DNA of 48,948 bases from an uncultured Erysipelotrichaceae bacterium. Its GTDB lineage: Bacteria; Bacillota_I; Bacilli_A; RF39; UBA660. Of this stretch, positions 33,392 to 42,168 are shown one piece after another. The stretch is from assembly GCA_902797995.1 (NCBI GenBank), contig CADBUX010000010.1, positions 1 to 48,948 of the forward strand, in the 5' to 3' direction. The notes under the pieces are model-generated. The model ran no database searches. It was not told the origin of the DNA and was given only the letters and a program-made list of their open reading frames with translations. How positions within the stretch are numbered: the stretch's first letter is position 1; each line of letters begins with the position of its first letter. Made by a program: the position numbers and the translations under genes.

Positions 33392-34936
33392 ATGACAGAA
33401 GAACAAGTATTAAATAATATAAATGGTTATCAATTAGATGATAAACAAAGAAAAGTAGTAACTTCAAACGATAAATATCTTTTAGTGTCCGCAGGAGCAG
33501 GCTCTGGTAAAACACTAACCATCATTGGAAAAATAAGATATCTAATAGAAATAAAAAAACTAAAAGAAGACGAAATAATTTGTATATCATTCACTAATGA
33601 AGCAACCAACAATTTAAAAAGCAAACTAAAAGAAAACTATGGTTATAACGTACCATGCTATACATTTCATAAACTAGGCTTAGAAATACTAAAAAATGAT
33701 AATTACAAAATAACAGAACAAGACCTTTTAAAATACACAATAAGCGAATATTTTAAAGGACTAATTAACATAAACAGCAAAAACAAAAAAAGAATTCTAA
33801 CTTACTTAAAAATAAGACACAATAACAAAAACTATGAAAAAAAATATAAAAACATACAAGAATATGACTTAAATAGAATAAAAATTCTAATAGAAAAATT
33901 CATAAACTTAATAAAATCAAACGACTATAATGAAACAAACATAATAAGTTTCATAAAGCAAGAACAAAAAAAACAAAACAAAGCACTCCTGATAGTAATA
34001 TTATACATATATAAAACATACCAACAAGAACTAAGATCAAAAAAAGAAATAGATTTTAGTGACATGATATCTTTAGCAACAAAAAAAGTAAATGAAAAAG
34101 GATATCCAAAAAAGATAAAATATATCATAATAGATGAATTTCAAGATACATCATTAGTTAGATTCAATCTCATAAAAGCCATGCTTAAAAAAACAAATGC
34201 CAACCTCCTTGTAGTAGGAGATGATTTTCAATCGATATATCGCTTTACAGGATGTGATTTGTCACTTTTTGTCAATTTTACAGATATTTTTCCAAACAGC
34301 AAAATACTAAAGATAGAAAATACATATAGAAATAGCCAAGAACTAATAGACGTCGCAGGATCATTCATAATGAAGAACACCCATCAAATAAAGAAAAACT
34401 TAAAATCAAGTAAACATATCAATAAACCAATAGAAATAATATATTACAAAGATATAAATAAAACATTTACTAAATTAATAGAACACATCTATGACAAAAC
34501 AAAAGAGTCAATATTAGTCTTAGGAAGAAACAATTTTGACATAAATTTAGTGACAAACAATAGTAAATTTACAATTGAAGGCAACAAAATTATATATAAG
34601 AAAAATTCAAATATTAACATAAAATATTTAACAGCACATCGTTCAAAAGGCTTAGAAGAATCGAATGTAATTATAATTAACCTAACTAATAAAAAAACTG
34701 GATTCCCAAACAAAATAACAGACGACAAAATTCTAAAATATGTGACATGTAAAGAAGATGACTATCCCTTAGCAGAAGAAAGACGTTTAATGTACGTAGC
34801 TTTAACTAGAACAAAAAACAAAACATACTTATTAACACCAGAAAAAAACGAATCAGAATTTATAAAAGAAATTAAAAAAAATCATAAAAAAGCAATAAAA
34901 ATAGTTAAGTCAAAAGCAAAACAAAAACATTTTTAA
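33392..34936 (+). CDS. Small UvrD/Rep-like superfamily 1 helicase
   Basis: About 514 residues with the SF1A helicase motifs in order: I (VSAGAGSGKTLTI), Ia (SFTNEATNNLKSKL), II (IIIDEFQDTS), III (VVGDDFQSIYRFTGCD), IV (IENTYRNSQELID), V (YLTAHRSKGLEESNVII) and VI (RLMYVALTRTKNKTYLL). It is much shorter than PcrA/UvrD (over 700); the 2B region is reduced. A role in repair or conflict resolution is likely. It is Lys/Asn-rich with no strong ribosome site; a TTG at 33356 in the same frame is an alternative start. Confidence 0.88.
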   Translation: MTEEQVLNNINGYQLDDKQRKVVTSNDKYLLVSAGAGSGKTLTIIGKIRYLIEIKKLKEDEIICISFTNEATNNLKSKLKENYGYNVPCYTFHKLGLEILKNDNYKITEQDLLKYTISEYFKGLININSKNKKRILTYLKIRHNNKNYEKKYKNIQEYDLNRIKILIEKFINLIKSNDYNETNIISFIKQEQKKQNKALLIVILYIYKTYQQELRSKKEIDFSDMISLATKKVNEKGYPKKIKYIIIDEFQDTSLVRFNLIKAMLKKTNANLLVVGDDFQSIYRFTGCDLSLFVNFTDIFPNSKILKIENTYRNSQELIDVAGSFIMKNTHQIKKNLKSSKHINKPIEIIYYKDINKTFTKLIEHIYDKTKESILVLGRNNFDINLVTNNSKFTIEGNKIIYKKNSNINIKYLTAHRSKGLEESNVIIINLTNKKTGFPNKITDDKILKYVTCKEDDYPLAEERRLMYVALTRTKNKTYLLTPEKNESEFIKEIKKNHKKAIKIVKSKAKQKHF

Positions 34937-34952
34937 GAACGAATAAATAAAA

Positions 34953-34981
34953 GCAAAAAAAAGATGTGATATACACATCTA
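34953..34981 (-). terminator. Terminator of mscL
   Basis: On the minus strand AGATGTG pairs with CACATCT around TATAT, followed by TTTTTTTTG. Confidence 0.75.
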
Positions 34982-34988
34982 GTAAAAA

Positions 34989-35423
34989 CTATTTAGTTTT
35001 ATTCTTTTTTAGTAAATCACGAATTTCTTCAAGAACAATAGTTTCATCAGTTTTAACAATTTCTGTTGCTGCTTCTTGTTCTTTCTTACCAACAGTCATT
35101 AATTTATTTACAGCTTTTAACATTATAAATAATACAAAAGCCATAATAACAAAGTTAATAACAGCAGTAATAAAATCACCATATCTTATTACTTGTCCAC
35201 CATAAATTTTTAGTGTACCACCAACTTCAGCGCCACCAATACCATTAATAAGTGGATTAATAAAGTCATCAGTTAGAGCAGTAACTATTCCTGAAAATGC
35301 GCCACCAATTATTACACCGATAGCCATATCCATTACGTTTCCTCTTAAAATGAATTCTTTAAATTCACCAATTAAACCTTTAGCGTTGCCTTTAACTTTT
35401 TCCCTATCGATTTTTTTACTCAT
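34989..35423 (-). CDS. mscL: Large-conductance mechanosensitive channel MscL
   Basis: The 144-aa protein starts MSKKIDREKVKGNAKGLIGE. TM1 is GNVMDMAIGVIIGGAFSGIV, which holds the pore constriction. A short outside loop and TM2 (YGDFITAVINFVIMAFVLF) follow, then the C-terminal bundle helix EIRDLLKKNKTK. The homopentamer opens under extreme membrane tension to release solutes. GGAGGAAA precedes the ATG at 35423. Confidence 0.95.
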   Translation of the reverse strand: MSKKIDREKVKGNAKGLIGEFKEFILRGNVMDMAIGVIIGGAFSGIVTALTDDFINPLINGIGGAEVGGTLKIYGGQVIRYGDFITAVINFVIMAFVLFIMLKAVNKLMTVGKKEQEAATEIVKTDETIVLEEIRDLLKKNKTK

Positions 35424-35545
35424 AAAATTTCCTCCTTCAAAAGATTTCACCTTTATTATGCCACAATATACTAAATAAAGCAAATATAAGTTGTTTTTTT
35501 TGCAAAAACAAAAAAACTTCATATTCAAATGAAGTAACTTTCTAA

Positions 35546-35619
35546 TGGCAGGGGATGAGAGAATCGAACTCCCAACAGTGGTTTTGGAGACCATTATTAT
35601 ACCATTTAACTAATCCCCT
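35546..35619 (-). tRNA. tRNA-Trp (anticodon CCA)
   Basis: On the minus strand the acceptor arm AGGGGAT pairs with ATCCCCT and is followed by G and an encoded CCA. The anticodon loop CTCCAAA gives CCA, flanked by ATGGT/ACCAC (one A-C mismatch at 27-43). The T-arm is GGGAG-TTCGATT-CTCTC. The sequence matches Bacillus tRNA-Trp closely. Length 74. Confidence 0.95.
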
Positions 35620-35713
35620 ACAAACAAATAATTACAAACATAATTATATCTAATATAATATATTTTTGTCAATTGTTTTTATTCCTTTTCATAGTATTAA
35701 TTAGGTGATTAAT

Positions 35714-36139
35714 ATGGCAATAGTAAAATATAACGATAACGAAAGAGAGCTCCTTGCTAGAATAATGAGAGCAGAAGCTTTAGGAGACGGAAACCTAGGA
35801 ATGTTAATGGTAGGAAATGTCATAATAAACAGAGTTCTAGCAGATTGTCTTACATTTAAAAATACTAGAACAATAAGAGATGTTATATATCAAAAAAACC
35901 AATTTACAGGAACGAACTCTTCCCTTTTTGTAGGAAGACCAACGTCAAAAGAATTAGACCTAGCAGATCGTGTATTAAAAGGCGAATACTATTATCCTGC
36001 GACAAATGCTCTTTGGTTCTATAACCCAGGTACAAATAGACCATGTTCCGCTTATTGGTACGATCAAAGAAACTCAGGAAAATACAAAAGTCACTGTTTT
36101 TATGTACCATACGAAGGAGTTTGTAGAGAAATAAACTAA
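35714..36139 (+). CDS. SleB/CwlJ-like cell wall hydrolase
   Basis: The 141-aa protein is a single Hydrolase_2 domain: ERELLARIMRAEALGDGNLG with the catalytic Glu, VGNVIINRVL, VIYQKNQFTG and NALWFYNPGTNRPCSAYWYD. CwlJ/SleB enzymes are lytic transglycosylases that degrade spore cortex during germination. With no signal peptide or binding domain it is CwlJ-like. GGTGAT precedes the ATG at 35714. Together with SigG this supports an endospore life cycle. Confidence 0.88.
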   Translation: MAIVKYNDNERELLARIMRAEALGDGNLGMLMVGNVIINRVLADCLTFKNTRTIRDVIYQKNQFTGTNSSLFVGRPTSKELDLADRVLKGEYYYPATNALWFYNPGTNRPCSAYWYDQRNSGKYKSHCFYVPYEGVCREIN

Positions 36140-36165
36140 AAAAAGAAGCTATGCTTCTTTTTAAT
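36139..36165 (+). terminator. Terminator of the SleB-like gene
   Basis: AAAAGAAGC and GCTTCTTTT (perfect 9-bp stem around TAT) are followed by TAATAT on the plus strand, directly after the stop codon. Confidence 0.75.
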
Positions 36166-36259
36166 ATAAAACAATCTCTTTAGTCTCAAATCGGTTTACT
36201 ACAACTCTAAATAATCAAAGTATAACTTTTTTATTGACCGCTTATAATCATATCAAATA

Positions 36260-37219
36260 TTAAGGAATTAAAAGTTGTTGACCTATTTGAAGTACTGTAC
36301 TATTTAGATTATTTAAACCAATTAAATCATTAACATTTACATTATTATCCCTAGCAATCTTCCACAAACTATCTCCACTTTTTACAATATAAGTTTTATA
36401 TTCACTAGTCTGAGGTATAACAAGTTCTTGTCCTATAGCAAGCAAATTACTAGTAAGACCATTTGCACTTTTTAGTTCATCCACAGAAACATCATATCTC
36501 TTAGCAATACTCCATAAAGAGTCTCCACTTCTAACAACATAAGTAATACCCATTTCATCATTTTCAGTAGGCATATCAATACCACCTGTAGGTATTAAAA
36601 GTTGTTGCCCCACCTGAAGTAAAGTAGTACCTAAATTATTATAATCAACTATATCATTAACGCTTACGTTATATTCGTTAGCAATATTCCATAGTGTATC
36701 ACCTCGTTTAACAGTATATACTACATAATCACCAGGAATCTTATCAGTAGAACTAGGAATTGTAAGAACTTGACCAATAGTAATTAAATTACCACTTATA
36801 CCATTTGCATTTTTTAAAGCTTCAACACTTACCCCAAGCCTATTAGCTATACTATATAAACTATCTCCACGCCTTACAACATAAGTATTACTACTAGAAC
36901 CAGGAGCTGTATAAGGTACACCTATATAATCTGTAACAGCTTTAACAACAGCCTCTGCATAATTATCGAGATTATTTTGCAGTTGTACAACATCATCTTT
37001 AGGACTATCTATAAAACCATATTCTACTAAAATAGGCTCAAGTCTTCCAGTTTCCCTATGTATAAAATAATAATCTTTAGAAGGATCACTAGGTAATCTT
37101 CTTTGATAATAACCACGTATATTTTGCCCTTCTCTAGCAATATTATTTAAAACAGCTTTAGATAAATTTTCATTATTACGAAGTGCATATATAACCTCAG
37201 CACCATCGCCACCTCGCAT
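36260..37219 (-). pseudogene. LysM amidase remnant, N-terminus lost at element junction
   Basis: This 319-codon frame begins within an Amidase_3 domain: GGDGAEVIYALRNNENL corresponds to GGESGLEIVYPLRDNDRL about 85 residues into the intact amidase at 25.7-26.9 kb. The first part (DPGHGG and SNH zinc ligands) is missing. Four LysM modules follow (for example YVVRRGDSLYSIANRLGV and YTVKRGDTLWNIANEYNV). Upstream, homology ends at about 37214-37219 and an in-frame TGA appears four codons before the GGT GGC homology. No ribosome site precedes the nominal ATG. The best explanation is insertion of the mobile element, with the 5' part at its far end. Confidence 0.82.
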
Positions 37220-37252
37220 AGGTCAAAATGTAACTATTTTATTTTTAGTCTT

Positions 37253-37368
37253 GAAAGTGTGAAAAATTGTCACGGTTTCGACTTTATATTTCAAACTCAA
37301 TTGGTGACAAATTGTCTCCAGTTAATTCATCTTATATTTTTCAGTTGGTGACAAATTGTAACCAACTG
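37253..37368. repeat. Three 27-bp imperfect palindromes at the element's left end
   Basis: Three dyads lie at 37253-37279, 37298-37324 and 37342-37368 with starts 45 and 44 bases apart. The last two share GGTGACAAATTGT. The third is almost perfect, CAGTTGGT-g-ACAA-a-TTGT-a-ACCAACTG. The centre (C)AANTTG at positions 11-17 matches the dyads at 40.1-40.4 kb. Confidence 0.75.
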
Positions 37369-37389
37369 ACTCTTTTTTATATCATTCCA

Positions 37390-38277
37390 TTATTTTTTAC
37401 TCTTTTTATTCTTCATTAAATTTTCTATAACATATTCATGAAGTTTTGGCATTGTAATTAGTAAATAATCATAACGATCTAAATACATAAAAATTTCAGA
37501 AGAGTCCCCTCTACTATAATATCCAGGTTCAACTTTTTTGCTTTCCTTTATAGTACCTTTAAAAAATGTAACAAAATTTGAATTACATTTATCAACTCTA
37601 TTTAAATATTCTTTTGCTTTCTTATCATTTCCAAGCTTATAATATAAAGCAAATAATGGGAATATCATTTCTAAATCTTCTTCTGGATATTTTTTATACA
37701 ATTTCAACATATCGTTTTCCTTTTCTAATGTTGCATATATTGCCATTAATAAATATCTAGCACCCATATTATCATTCTCATTTAATCTTAAAACTTCCCT
37801 ACATACATTTTCTGCTTGACTTATTTTTCCTTCTTCTAGTAAATACTCTGCTTTAATAACCAATCCTCTAATGTATGGTCTTGTTTCAAATATTCCATAA
37901 AAATGTCCAATATTTTCTTTATCAAAATATTTTTCTTTTATTAATCTATTTTTTTCAAATTCTAAACCATCATCCAAAAGTTTCATTCTTCTTATTCCAT
38001 TTTCTTCTAAATCACATTGAAATAAAATTGCATCAAAACATTCCTTTGATTTTTCATATGCCTTTTTAGCCAGCTTTATAGCTTCTTTTTCAGTTTTTGC
38101 ATTTTGTGCCCCTTCTAATATTTCATATGCATCATCTAGAGGTGTATTTTCATATTCTATTTCTCCATTATTATACATTTTTATAAACTCTTGTAATTTT
38201 TCATTTGCTTCATCAATATTTTCAACATTATTATTCTTTAAAAATTCTTGTAACATATTATTAAATTTATTATCCAT
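37390..38277 (-). CDS. Tetratricopeptide-repeat protein
   Basis: The 295-aa soluble helical protein has two or more TPR-like units: KAEYLLEEGKISQAENVCRE and LFALYYKLGNDKKAKEYLNR. The N-terminal segment (TPLDDAYEILEGAQNAKTEK, EAIKLAKKAYEKSKECFDAI) resembles a family of ST7-like TPR proteins found in gut Bacillota, usually next to small accessory genes. Such proteins act as scaffolds; no partner is known. It is the leftmost gene of the element and lies 25 bases after UPF0158 on the same strand. Confidence 0.7.
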   Translation of the reverse strand: MDNKFNNMLQEFLKNNNVENIDEANEKLQEFIKMYNNGEIEYENTPLDDAYEILEGAQNAKTEKEAIKLAKKAYEKSKECFDAILFQCDLEENGIRRMKLLDDGLEFEKNRLIKEKYFDKENIGHFYGIFETRPYIRGLVIKAEYLLEEGKISQAENVCREVLRLNENDNMGARYLLMAIYATLEKENDMLKLYKKYPEEDLEMIFPLFALYYKLGNDKKAKEYLNRVDKCNSNFVTFFKGTIKESKKVEPGYYSRGDSSEIFMYLDRYDYLLITMPKLHEYVIENLMKNKKSKK

Positions 38278-38302
38278 TTACTCCACCTACTACTTTCTTT
38301 TT

Positions 38303-38713
38303 TTAACAATCTTTTTCATATTCTATTTTATTATCGTTGCACCATTCTTCAGCAATTTTCTTATATTCATTATTTTGAAATTTATACCAATCATCCGTTA
38401 TGTTATTGTAGTCAGTTATTTCTCTAAATCTATGAAAGGCACCTTTTCCTCTAGTTGCATTAAATAATTCGTTTCTTAATGAATCATTACTTATATTACT
38501 AATAAAGTCTTGCATAATATCATAGTCATTTTTTGTATAAAAATTAAACATACTGATAATATCATCATTAAATTCATCCTCTTCAGTATATGTTGATCCT
38601 TCTTCATTGAAATCAAAGTTCCACAATATTTCATTTGTTTTGATATTAAAATAACAGCTTGTTTCCATACTAACATCATATAATGCATCTCTTACTTGAG
38701 ATAATTTAATCAT
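38303..38713 (-). CDS. UPF0158 family protein
   Basis: The 136-aa acidic protein starts MIKLSQVRDALYDVSMETSC and has YDIMQDFISNISNDSLRNEL, FNATRGKGAFHRFREI and DDWYKFQNNEYKKIAEEWCN. The RGKGAFRRFK and WYxFR..A..EIAxEWC pattern defines UPF0158, a family of unknown function often carried on mobile or accessory DNA. It pairs with the TPR gene downstream. A 27-bp dyad lies 45 bases before its start. Confidence 0.82.
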   Translation of the reverse strand: MIKLSQVRDALYDVSMETSCYFNIKTNEILWNFDFNEEGSTYTEEDEFNDDIISMFNFYTKNDYDIMQDFISNISNDSLRNELFNATRGKGAFHRFREITDYNNITDDWYKFQNNEYKKIAEEWCNDNKIEYEKDC

Positions 38714-38757
38714 TTCTACATCACCTACTACTTTATTTCTATAATATATAATTTTCC

Positions 38758-38784
38758 AAAAGTGTTACACTTTGTAACGGTTTA
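38758..38784. repeat. 27-bp dyad between the ATPase and UPF0158 genes
   Basis: GTTACA-ctt-TGTAAC forms the core. Flanks AAAGTGT and CGGTTT are the same as in the first left-end dyad (37253-37279), at the same positions of the 27-mer, although the cores differ. Confidence 0.65.
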
Positions 38785-38795
38785 AATACATCATT

Positions 38796-40001
38796 TTAAA
38801 ACTCTTCACTTAATAGAAAATCAATTAAATTTAGATGAATAATTCCATCACGAGATAAATCTATTTTATCAAGAGAAATAACATATTTTGGATAATTATC
38901 TTCAATAGACTTATATGCTCCAAATTCTCTTTCTATGGTATTATCGTTGCTTTTCATTTCATAAGTTACTTGGATATATTTAATATTTCCATCTTTCTTT
39001 GCTAAAAAGTCTACTTCACCATTTTTAGTTTTACCAATATATACTTCGTAGTTTCTGTTTATTAACTCATTATAAACAATATTTTCTAATACAACGTAAC
39101 TTTTAAATTCTGGATTATTATTTTTTATCTGAGCAATTCCTAAATCAGTAGCATAATACTTATTTAATGTTTTTAATACACCTTTACCAGCAATATCATA
39201 TCTATATACCTTTTTAAGTATTAATGCCTTACACAAAGCATCTATATAATTATAAAGTGTTTCATTAGATATTTTCTTATTTTCTTTATCTAAATATTTT
39301 ATAATGTTATCGGCAGAAAATTCACGCCCAGCAGTTTCAATTAAATATTGTAATATCATATCAAATAAAACTGTATCCTTTAAATTTAATCTTTTTACAA
39401 CATCTCTTAAAATAATAGAATCATATACACTATGAAGATAATTTTTTATATCTATCTCATTTGTAAATTCACATCTATTAGGAAGTCCTCCCCATTTAGC
39501 ATAGTCCCAAAAAGTATTTAAGTCATTTCCATCTTTTTTTGTTAAAGAAACATATTCCTTATAAGATAAAGGATTAATATTAAATAAAACGTATCTACCT
39601 GATAAAACTGATGATAACTCATCAGATAACATTTTACTATTAGAACCAGTTAAAAATATACTTATGTTTTTTATTGAAGCACGTAATGAATTAACAACTT
39701 TTTCAAAATTATCCACGTTCTGAATTTCATCTAAAAATAAATAATATATTTTATTATCTTTAATTTTATCTTTTATATATTTATTTAGTTTTTTATAATC
39801 TAATAAATCTTCAAATTCTATAAATTCAAAATTAATAAATATAATATGTTCTTCATCTATTTTTCTTTTATCTTTTAATTCCTCTATTATTTGATTTAAA
39901 ATAACTGATTTCCCGCATCTTCTTATACCAACCAATATTTTAATTAAATCTGAATCATAGAATCCTCTAATTTTAGATAAATAATCTTCTCTTAAAAGCA
40001 T
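38796..40001 (-). CDS. AAA ATPase with DUF4143 domain
   Basis: The 401-aa protein has an AAA_14 domain: Walker A GIRRCGKSVILNQ, Walker B YLFLDEIQNVDNFEKVV, sensor FLTGSNSKML and LSGRYVLFNINPLSYKEY. The C-terminal DUF4143 domain contains NGEVDFLAKKDGNIKYIQV, an E-x-D...Q-V pattern like a decayed or active PD-(D/E)xK fold. The family is abundant in gut bacteria and archaea, with no agreed function; a role in mobile-element or toxin-antitoxin biology has been suggested. GAGGTGAT precedes the ATG at 40001. A perfect hairpin lies about 50 bases upstream. Confidence 0.85.
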   Translation of the reverse strand: MLLREDYLSKIRGFYDSDLIKILVGIRRCGKSVILNQIIEELKDKRKIDEEHIIFINFEFIEFEDLLDYKKLNKYIKDKIKDNKIYYLFLDEIQNVDNFEKVVNSLRASIKNISIFLTGSNSKMLSDELSSVLSGRYVLFNINPLSYKEYVSLTKKDGNDLNTFWDYAKWGGLPNRCEFTNEIDIKNYLHSVYDSIILRDVVKRLNLKDTVLFDMILQYLIETAGREFSADNIIKYLDKENKKISNETLYNYIDALCKALILKKVYRYDIAGKGVLKTLNKYYATDLGIAQIKNNNPEFKSYVVLENIVYNELINRNYEVYIGKTKNGEVDFLAKKDGNIKYIQVTYEMKSNDNTIEREFGAYKSIEDNYPKYVISLDKIDLSRDGIIHLNLIDFLLSEEF

Positions 40002-40046
40002 ATAAATCACCTCTATATACATTATATATCATTTTGGTATTTTTGT

Positions 40047-40076
40047 AAAGTTATTACGTTCAACCGTAATAACTTT
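40047..40076. other. Perfect hairpin upstream of the DUF4143 ATPase
   Basis: AAGTTATTACG and CGTAATAACTT pair perfectly around TTCAAC. On the plus strand it is followed by TTTATTTTTT, resembling a terminator, but no plus-strand gene leads into it. It may be an operator or 5' leader structure of the ATPase gene. Confidence 0.6.
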
Positions 40077-40141
40077 TTATTTTTTAAAATTATTACGTCA
40101 CTATTATAATGTGCTAAAAATTAAAATATATTATTTTTTTT

Positions 40142-40417
40142 AACTTCGTCGCCACTTGCGACAAAGTTAGTTTTATTTAAAATATTAATAAATTAAACAA
40201 TAATAATTATTTCTTCACATTTAAAAATCGTAACTTCTACCCAATTTGGGGAGAAGTCTTTCATAACTTTTGAACGAGTTGACCAAAAGCATAATTATCC
40301 TACTTCCATCCAAATTGGTGGGAAGTTATAGTACAAGTGTGCTAACTTTGGTCCAACTTGGACGGAAGTTAATTAATCATTCACATTAGTAACTTGTGCT
40401 CAAGTTGGTCACAAGTT
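40142..40417. repeat. Cluster of six 27-bp covarying palindromes
   Basis: Six 27-mers start at 40142, 40232, 40265, 40301, 40344 and 40391. Each has the form AACTT, five variable bases, CAANTTG (looser in two), five variable bases, AAGTT. The variable parts differ between copies but remain self-complementary, for example GTCGC/GCGAC in the first, CCCAA/TTGGG in the second, GTCCAA/TTGGAC in the fifth and AACTTGTG/CACAAGTT in the sixth. Confidence 0.85.
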
Positions 40418-40506
40418 TGTTATAATAATTATATTCAATAATTTACACATATTTTTTTTGTATTTTTGCCTCTATATGTACGAAGTTAGTTTATTACTAA
40501 CTTCAA

Positions 40507-42093
40507 TTAATCAATATCATTTAATAAACTGAATTTATAAAATATTTCAATGTTTCTATCTTTATCAATTACAATTTTATCAATAATAGATTGTAATAAT
40601 TCTCTACTTGGATTATCAAGATTTATTAATTTCTTAATTTTATCTTCATAGTTTTTCATTTCTTTTGATGACTCTTTTTTCTTTTTATCCACTGTTTGTA
40701 GTTCTTCTATTCTAGATTTAGATTGATTTAGTAATATTTCTGTTTCTCTTGATAGTCGTTTATAAGTATCTTCTGAAATATTACCTTTAAATTTATCATC
40801 ATATAGAATATCAATTTTAGCATTGTATTCTTTAATTTTTTTATTCAAAAAATTAATTTCTTCCGTTGTACTTTCTTTAGAAGTATTTTTATAATTTATA
40901 AGTCGTGCTAACGATTTTACATCAATCTCATCTAGATATTTCTTACAAGTACTTTTAATAGTACTTAGTAATGCTTCTTCTAATTTATCATAAGGCATAA
41001 AATGTGGATAACATAAATGTCTTCTAGGATCTCTTGAATATTTATTACAATTAACAGTCCAATAATCATGATTTTTTCGGTAAGTAACCGTTAAAGTATT
41101 GCCACATTCCTGACAATAAATAAGATTTTCAAATAATCTTTTTTCTCTATCAGTTTGTGTTTTCTGCTTTCTTTTAACATTACTTTGAACTTTATTAAAA
41201 ACTTCTTTACTAACTAATGGTTCATGAGTATTCTCTACAATTATCCATGCTTCTTTATTAAGAGCAACTTTTTTTTGAGATTTATATGATAATTTAGTTT
41301 GTACATTTTGTACCATATCACCTGTATACATTTGATTTTTTAGTATTTTCTTTACTGATGAAACAGTCCATATAGGATTGAATTTTTGTTTTGAACCTTC
41401 TTTCTTTTTGTATAAACTTGGTGTTGGATATTTGCAATCATTGAGATAACTTGCAATATCACTTACACTTATACCAGCATTTGCCATTTCAAATATCTTT
41501 TTAACAATAAAGGAAGTATCAGGATTAGGTAATAAATGTCCTTTATCTTCTGGGTCTCTCATATAACCAAAGCTAGGCTCACTTCCAATAAATTTTCCAT
41601 CTTCTTTTTTATTTCTTAAAATAGAACGTATCTTTTTAGAATTATCTCTGCTTGTCATATCATTAAATACTGATTTAAAAGGTATCATTTCATTACCAAC
41701 ATTATTTAAAAAAGTATCTACTTGATCAAGTACAGCAATATATCTAACTTTTTTTAAAAGAAAATACTCATCTACATAATAACCACAAGTAACATAATTT
41801 CTACCAAGTCTAGATAAATCTTTTGTTATAACACAATTTATTCTACCATTTTCAATATCTTTAAGTAATCTTTTAAAGCCTGGTCTATCAAAATTAGTAC
41901 CAGTAAATCCATCATCAATATATTCATCGACAAAGGTAAATTCATTTTGTTTTACAAAACTCATTAATAAATTTCTTTGATTAATAATACTTTCACTTTC
42001 TGATTCATAACTTTTATCAGAATCTGCTTCAGATAATCTTATATATAATCCTACTCTATAGTAACTAGGGTGTTGTAATATAGTGTTATACAC
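40507..42093 (-). CDS. Large serine recombinase (element integrase)
   Basis: The 528-aa protein has a resolvase catalytic domain (VGLYIRLSEADSD with Arg19 and nucleophile Ser21, ITKDLSRLGRNYV), a recombinase domain (GYMRDPEDKGHLLPNPDTSF, ASYLNDCKYPTPS), a zinc ribbon (YCQECGNTLTV, then Cys in TVNCNK and HLCYPHF) and a coiled coil near residues 400-470. This is the TnpX/phiC31 type that integrates and excises elements at a 2-bp core. The start is GTG at 42093 with AAAGGAG eight bases upstream. It is the probable enzyme behind the amidase insertion. Confidence 0.93.
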   Translation of the reverse strand: MYNTILQHPSYYRVGLYIRLSEADSDKSYESESESIINQRNLLMSFVKQNEFTFVDEYIDDGFTGTNFDRPGFKRLLKDIENGRINCVITKDLSRLGRNYVTCGYYVDEYFLLKKVRYIAVLDQVDTFLNNVGNEMIPFKSVFNDMTSRDNSKKIRSILRNKKEDGKFIGSEPSFGYMRDPEDKGHLLPNPDTSFIVKKIFEMANAGISVSDIASYLNDCKYPTPSLYKKKEGSKQKFNPIWTVSSVKKILKNQMYTGDMVQNVQTKLSYKSQKKVALNKEAWIIVENTHEPLVSKEVFNKVQSNVKRKQKTQTDREKRLFENLIYCQECGNTLTVTYRKNHDYWTVNCNKYSRDPRRHLCYPHFMPYDKLEEALLSTIKSTCKKYLDEIDVKSLARLINYKNTSKESTTEEINFLNKKIKEYNAKIDILYDDKFKGNISEDTYKRLSRETEILLNQSKSRIEELQTVDKKKKESSKEMKNYEDKIKKLINLDNPSRELLQSIIDKIVIDKDRNIEIFYKFSLLNDID

Positions 42094-42168
42094 GGCTTCT
42101 ACTCCTTTCTTTTGTATAACATTTAAAGCCTAGATTCAGTCTACCATTAAAATAGACATATAACAAAT

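Larger units (their letters stand above)
40002..40506. other. 505-bp gene-free region with a hairpin and six dyads
   Basis: No reading frame is supported. It holds the 11-bp hairpin at 40047-40076, six related 27-bp dyads between 40142 and 40417 and a 9-bp hairpin (GAAGTTAGT/ACTAACTTC, 40482-40504) at the end of the recombinase gene. Together, palindromic DNA makes up nearly half of it. Confidence 0.8.

Noticed and set aside
35546-35619. tRNA-Trp as the integration site of the element
   Set aside because: The tRNA is complete and 1.6 kb from the junction, with intact host genes between; the break is in the amidase and the integrase is a serine recombinase.
36260-37219. A normal short LysM protein starting MRGGDG
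   Set aside because: The frame begins in mid-domain with no ribosome site, and the intact paralogue shows what is missing.
40142-40417. CRISPR array or integron attC-like cluster
   Set aside because: The units are not identical repeats with unique spacers; each is a different palindrome. They also lack the attC core GTTRRRY and are too short for attC sites.
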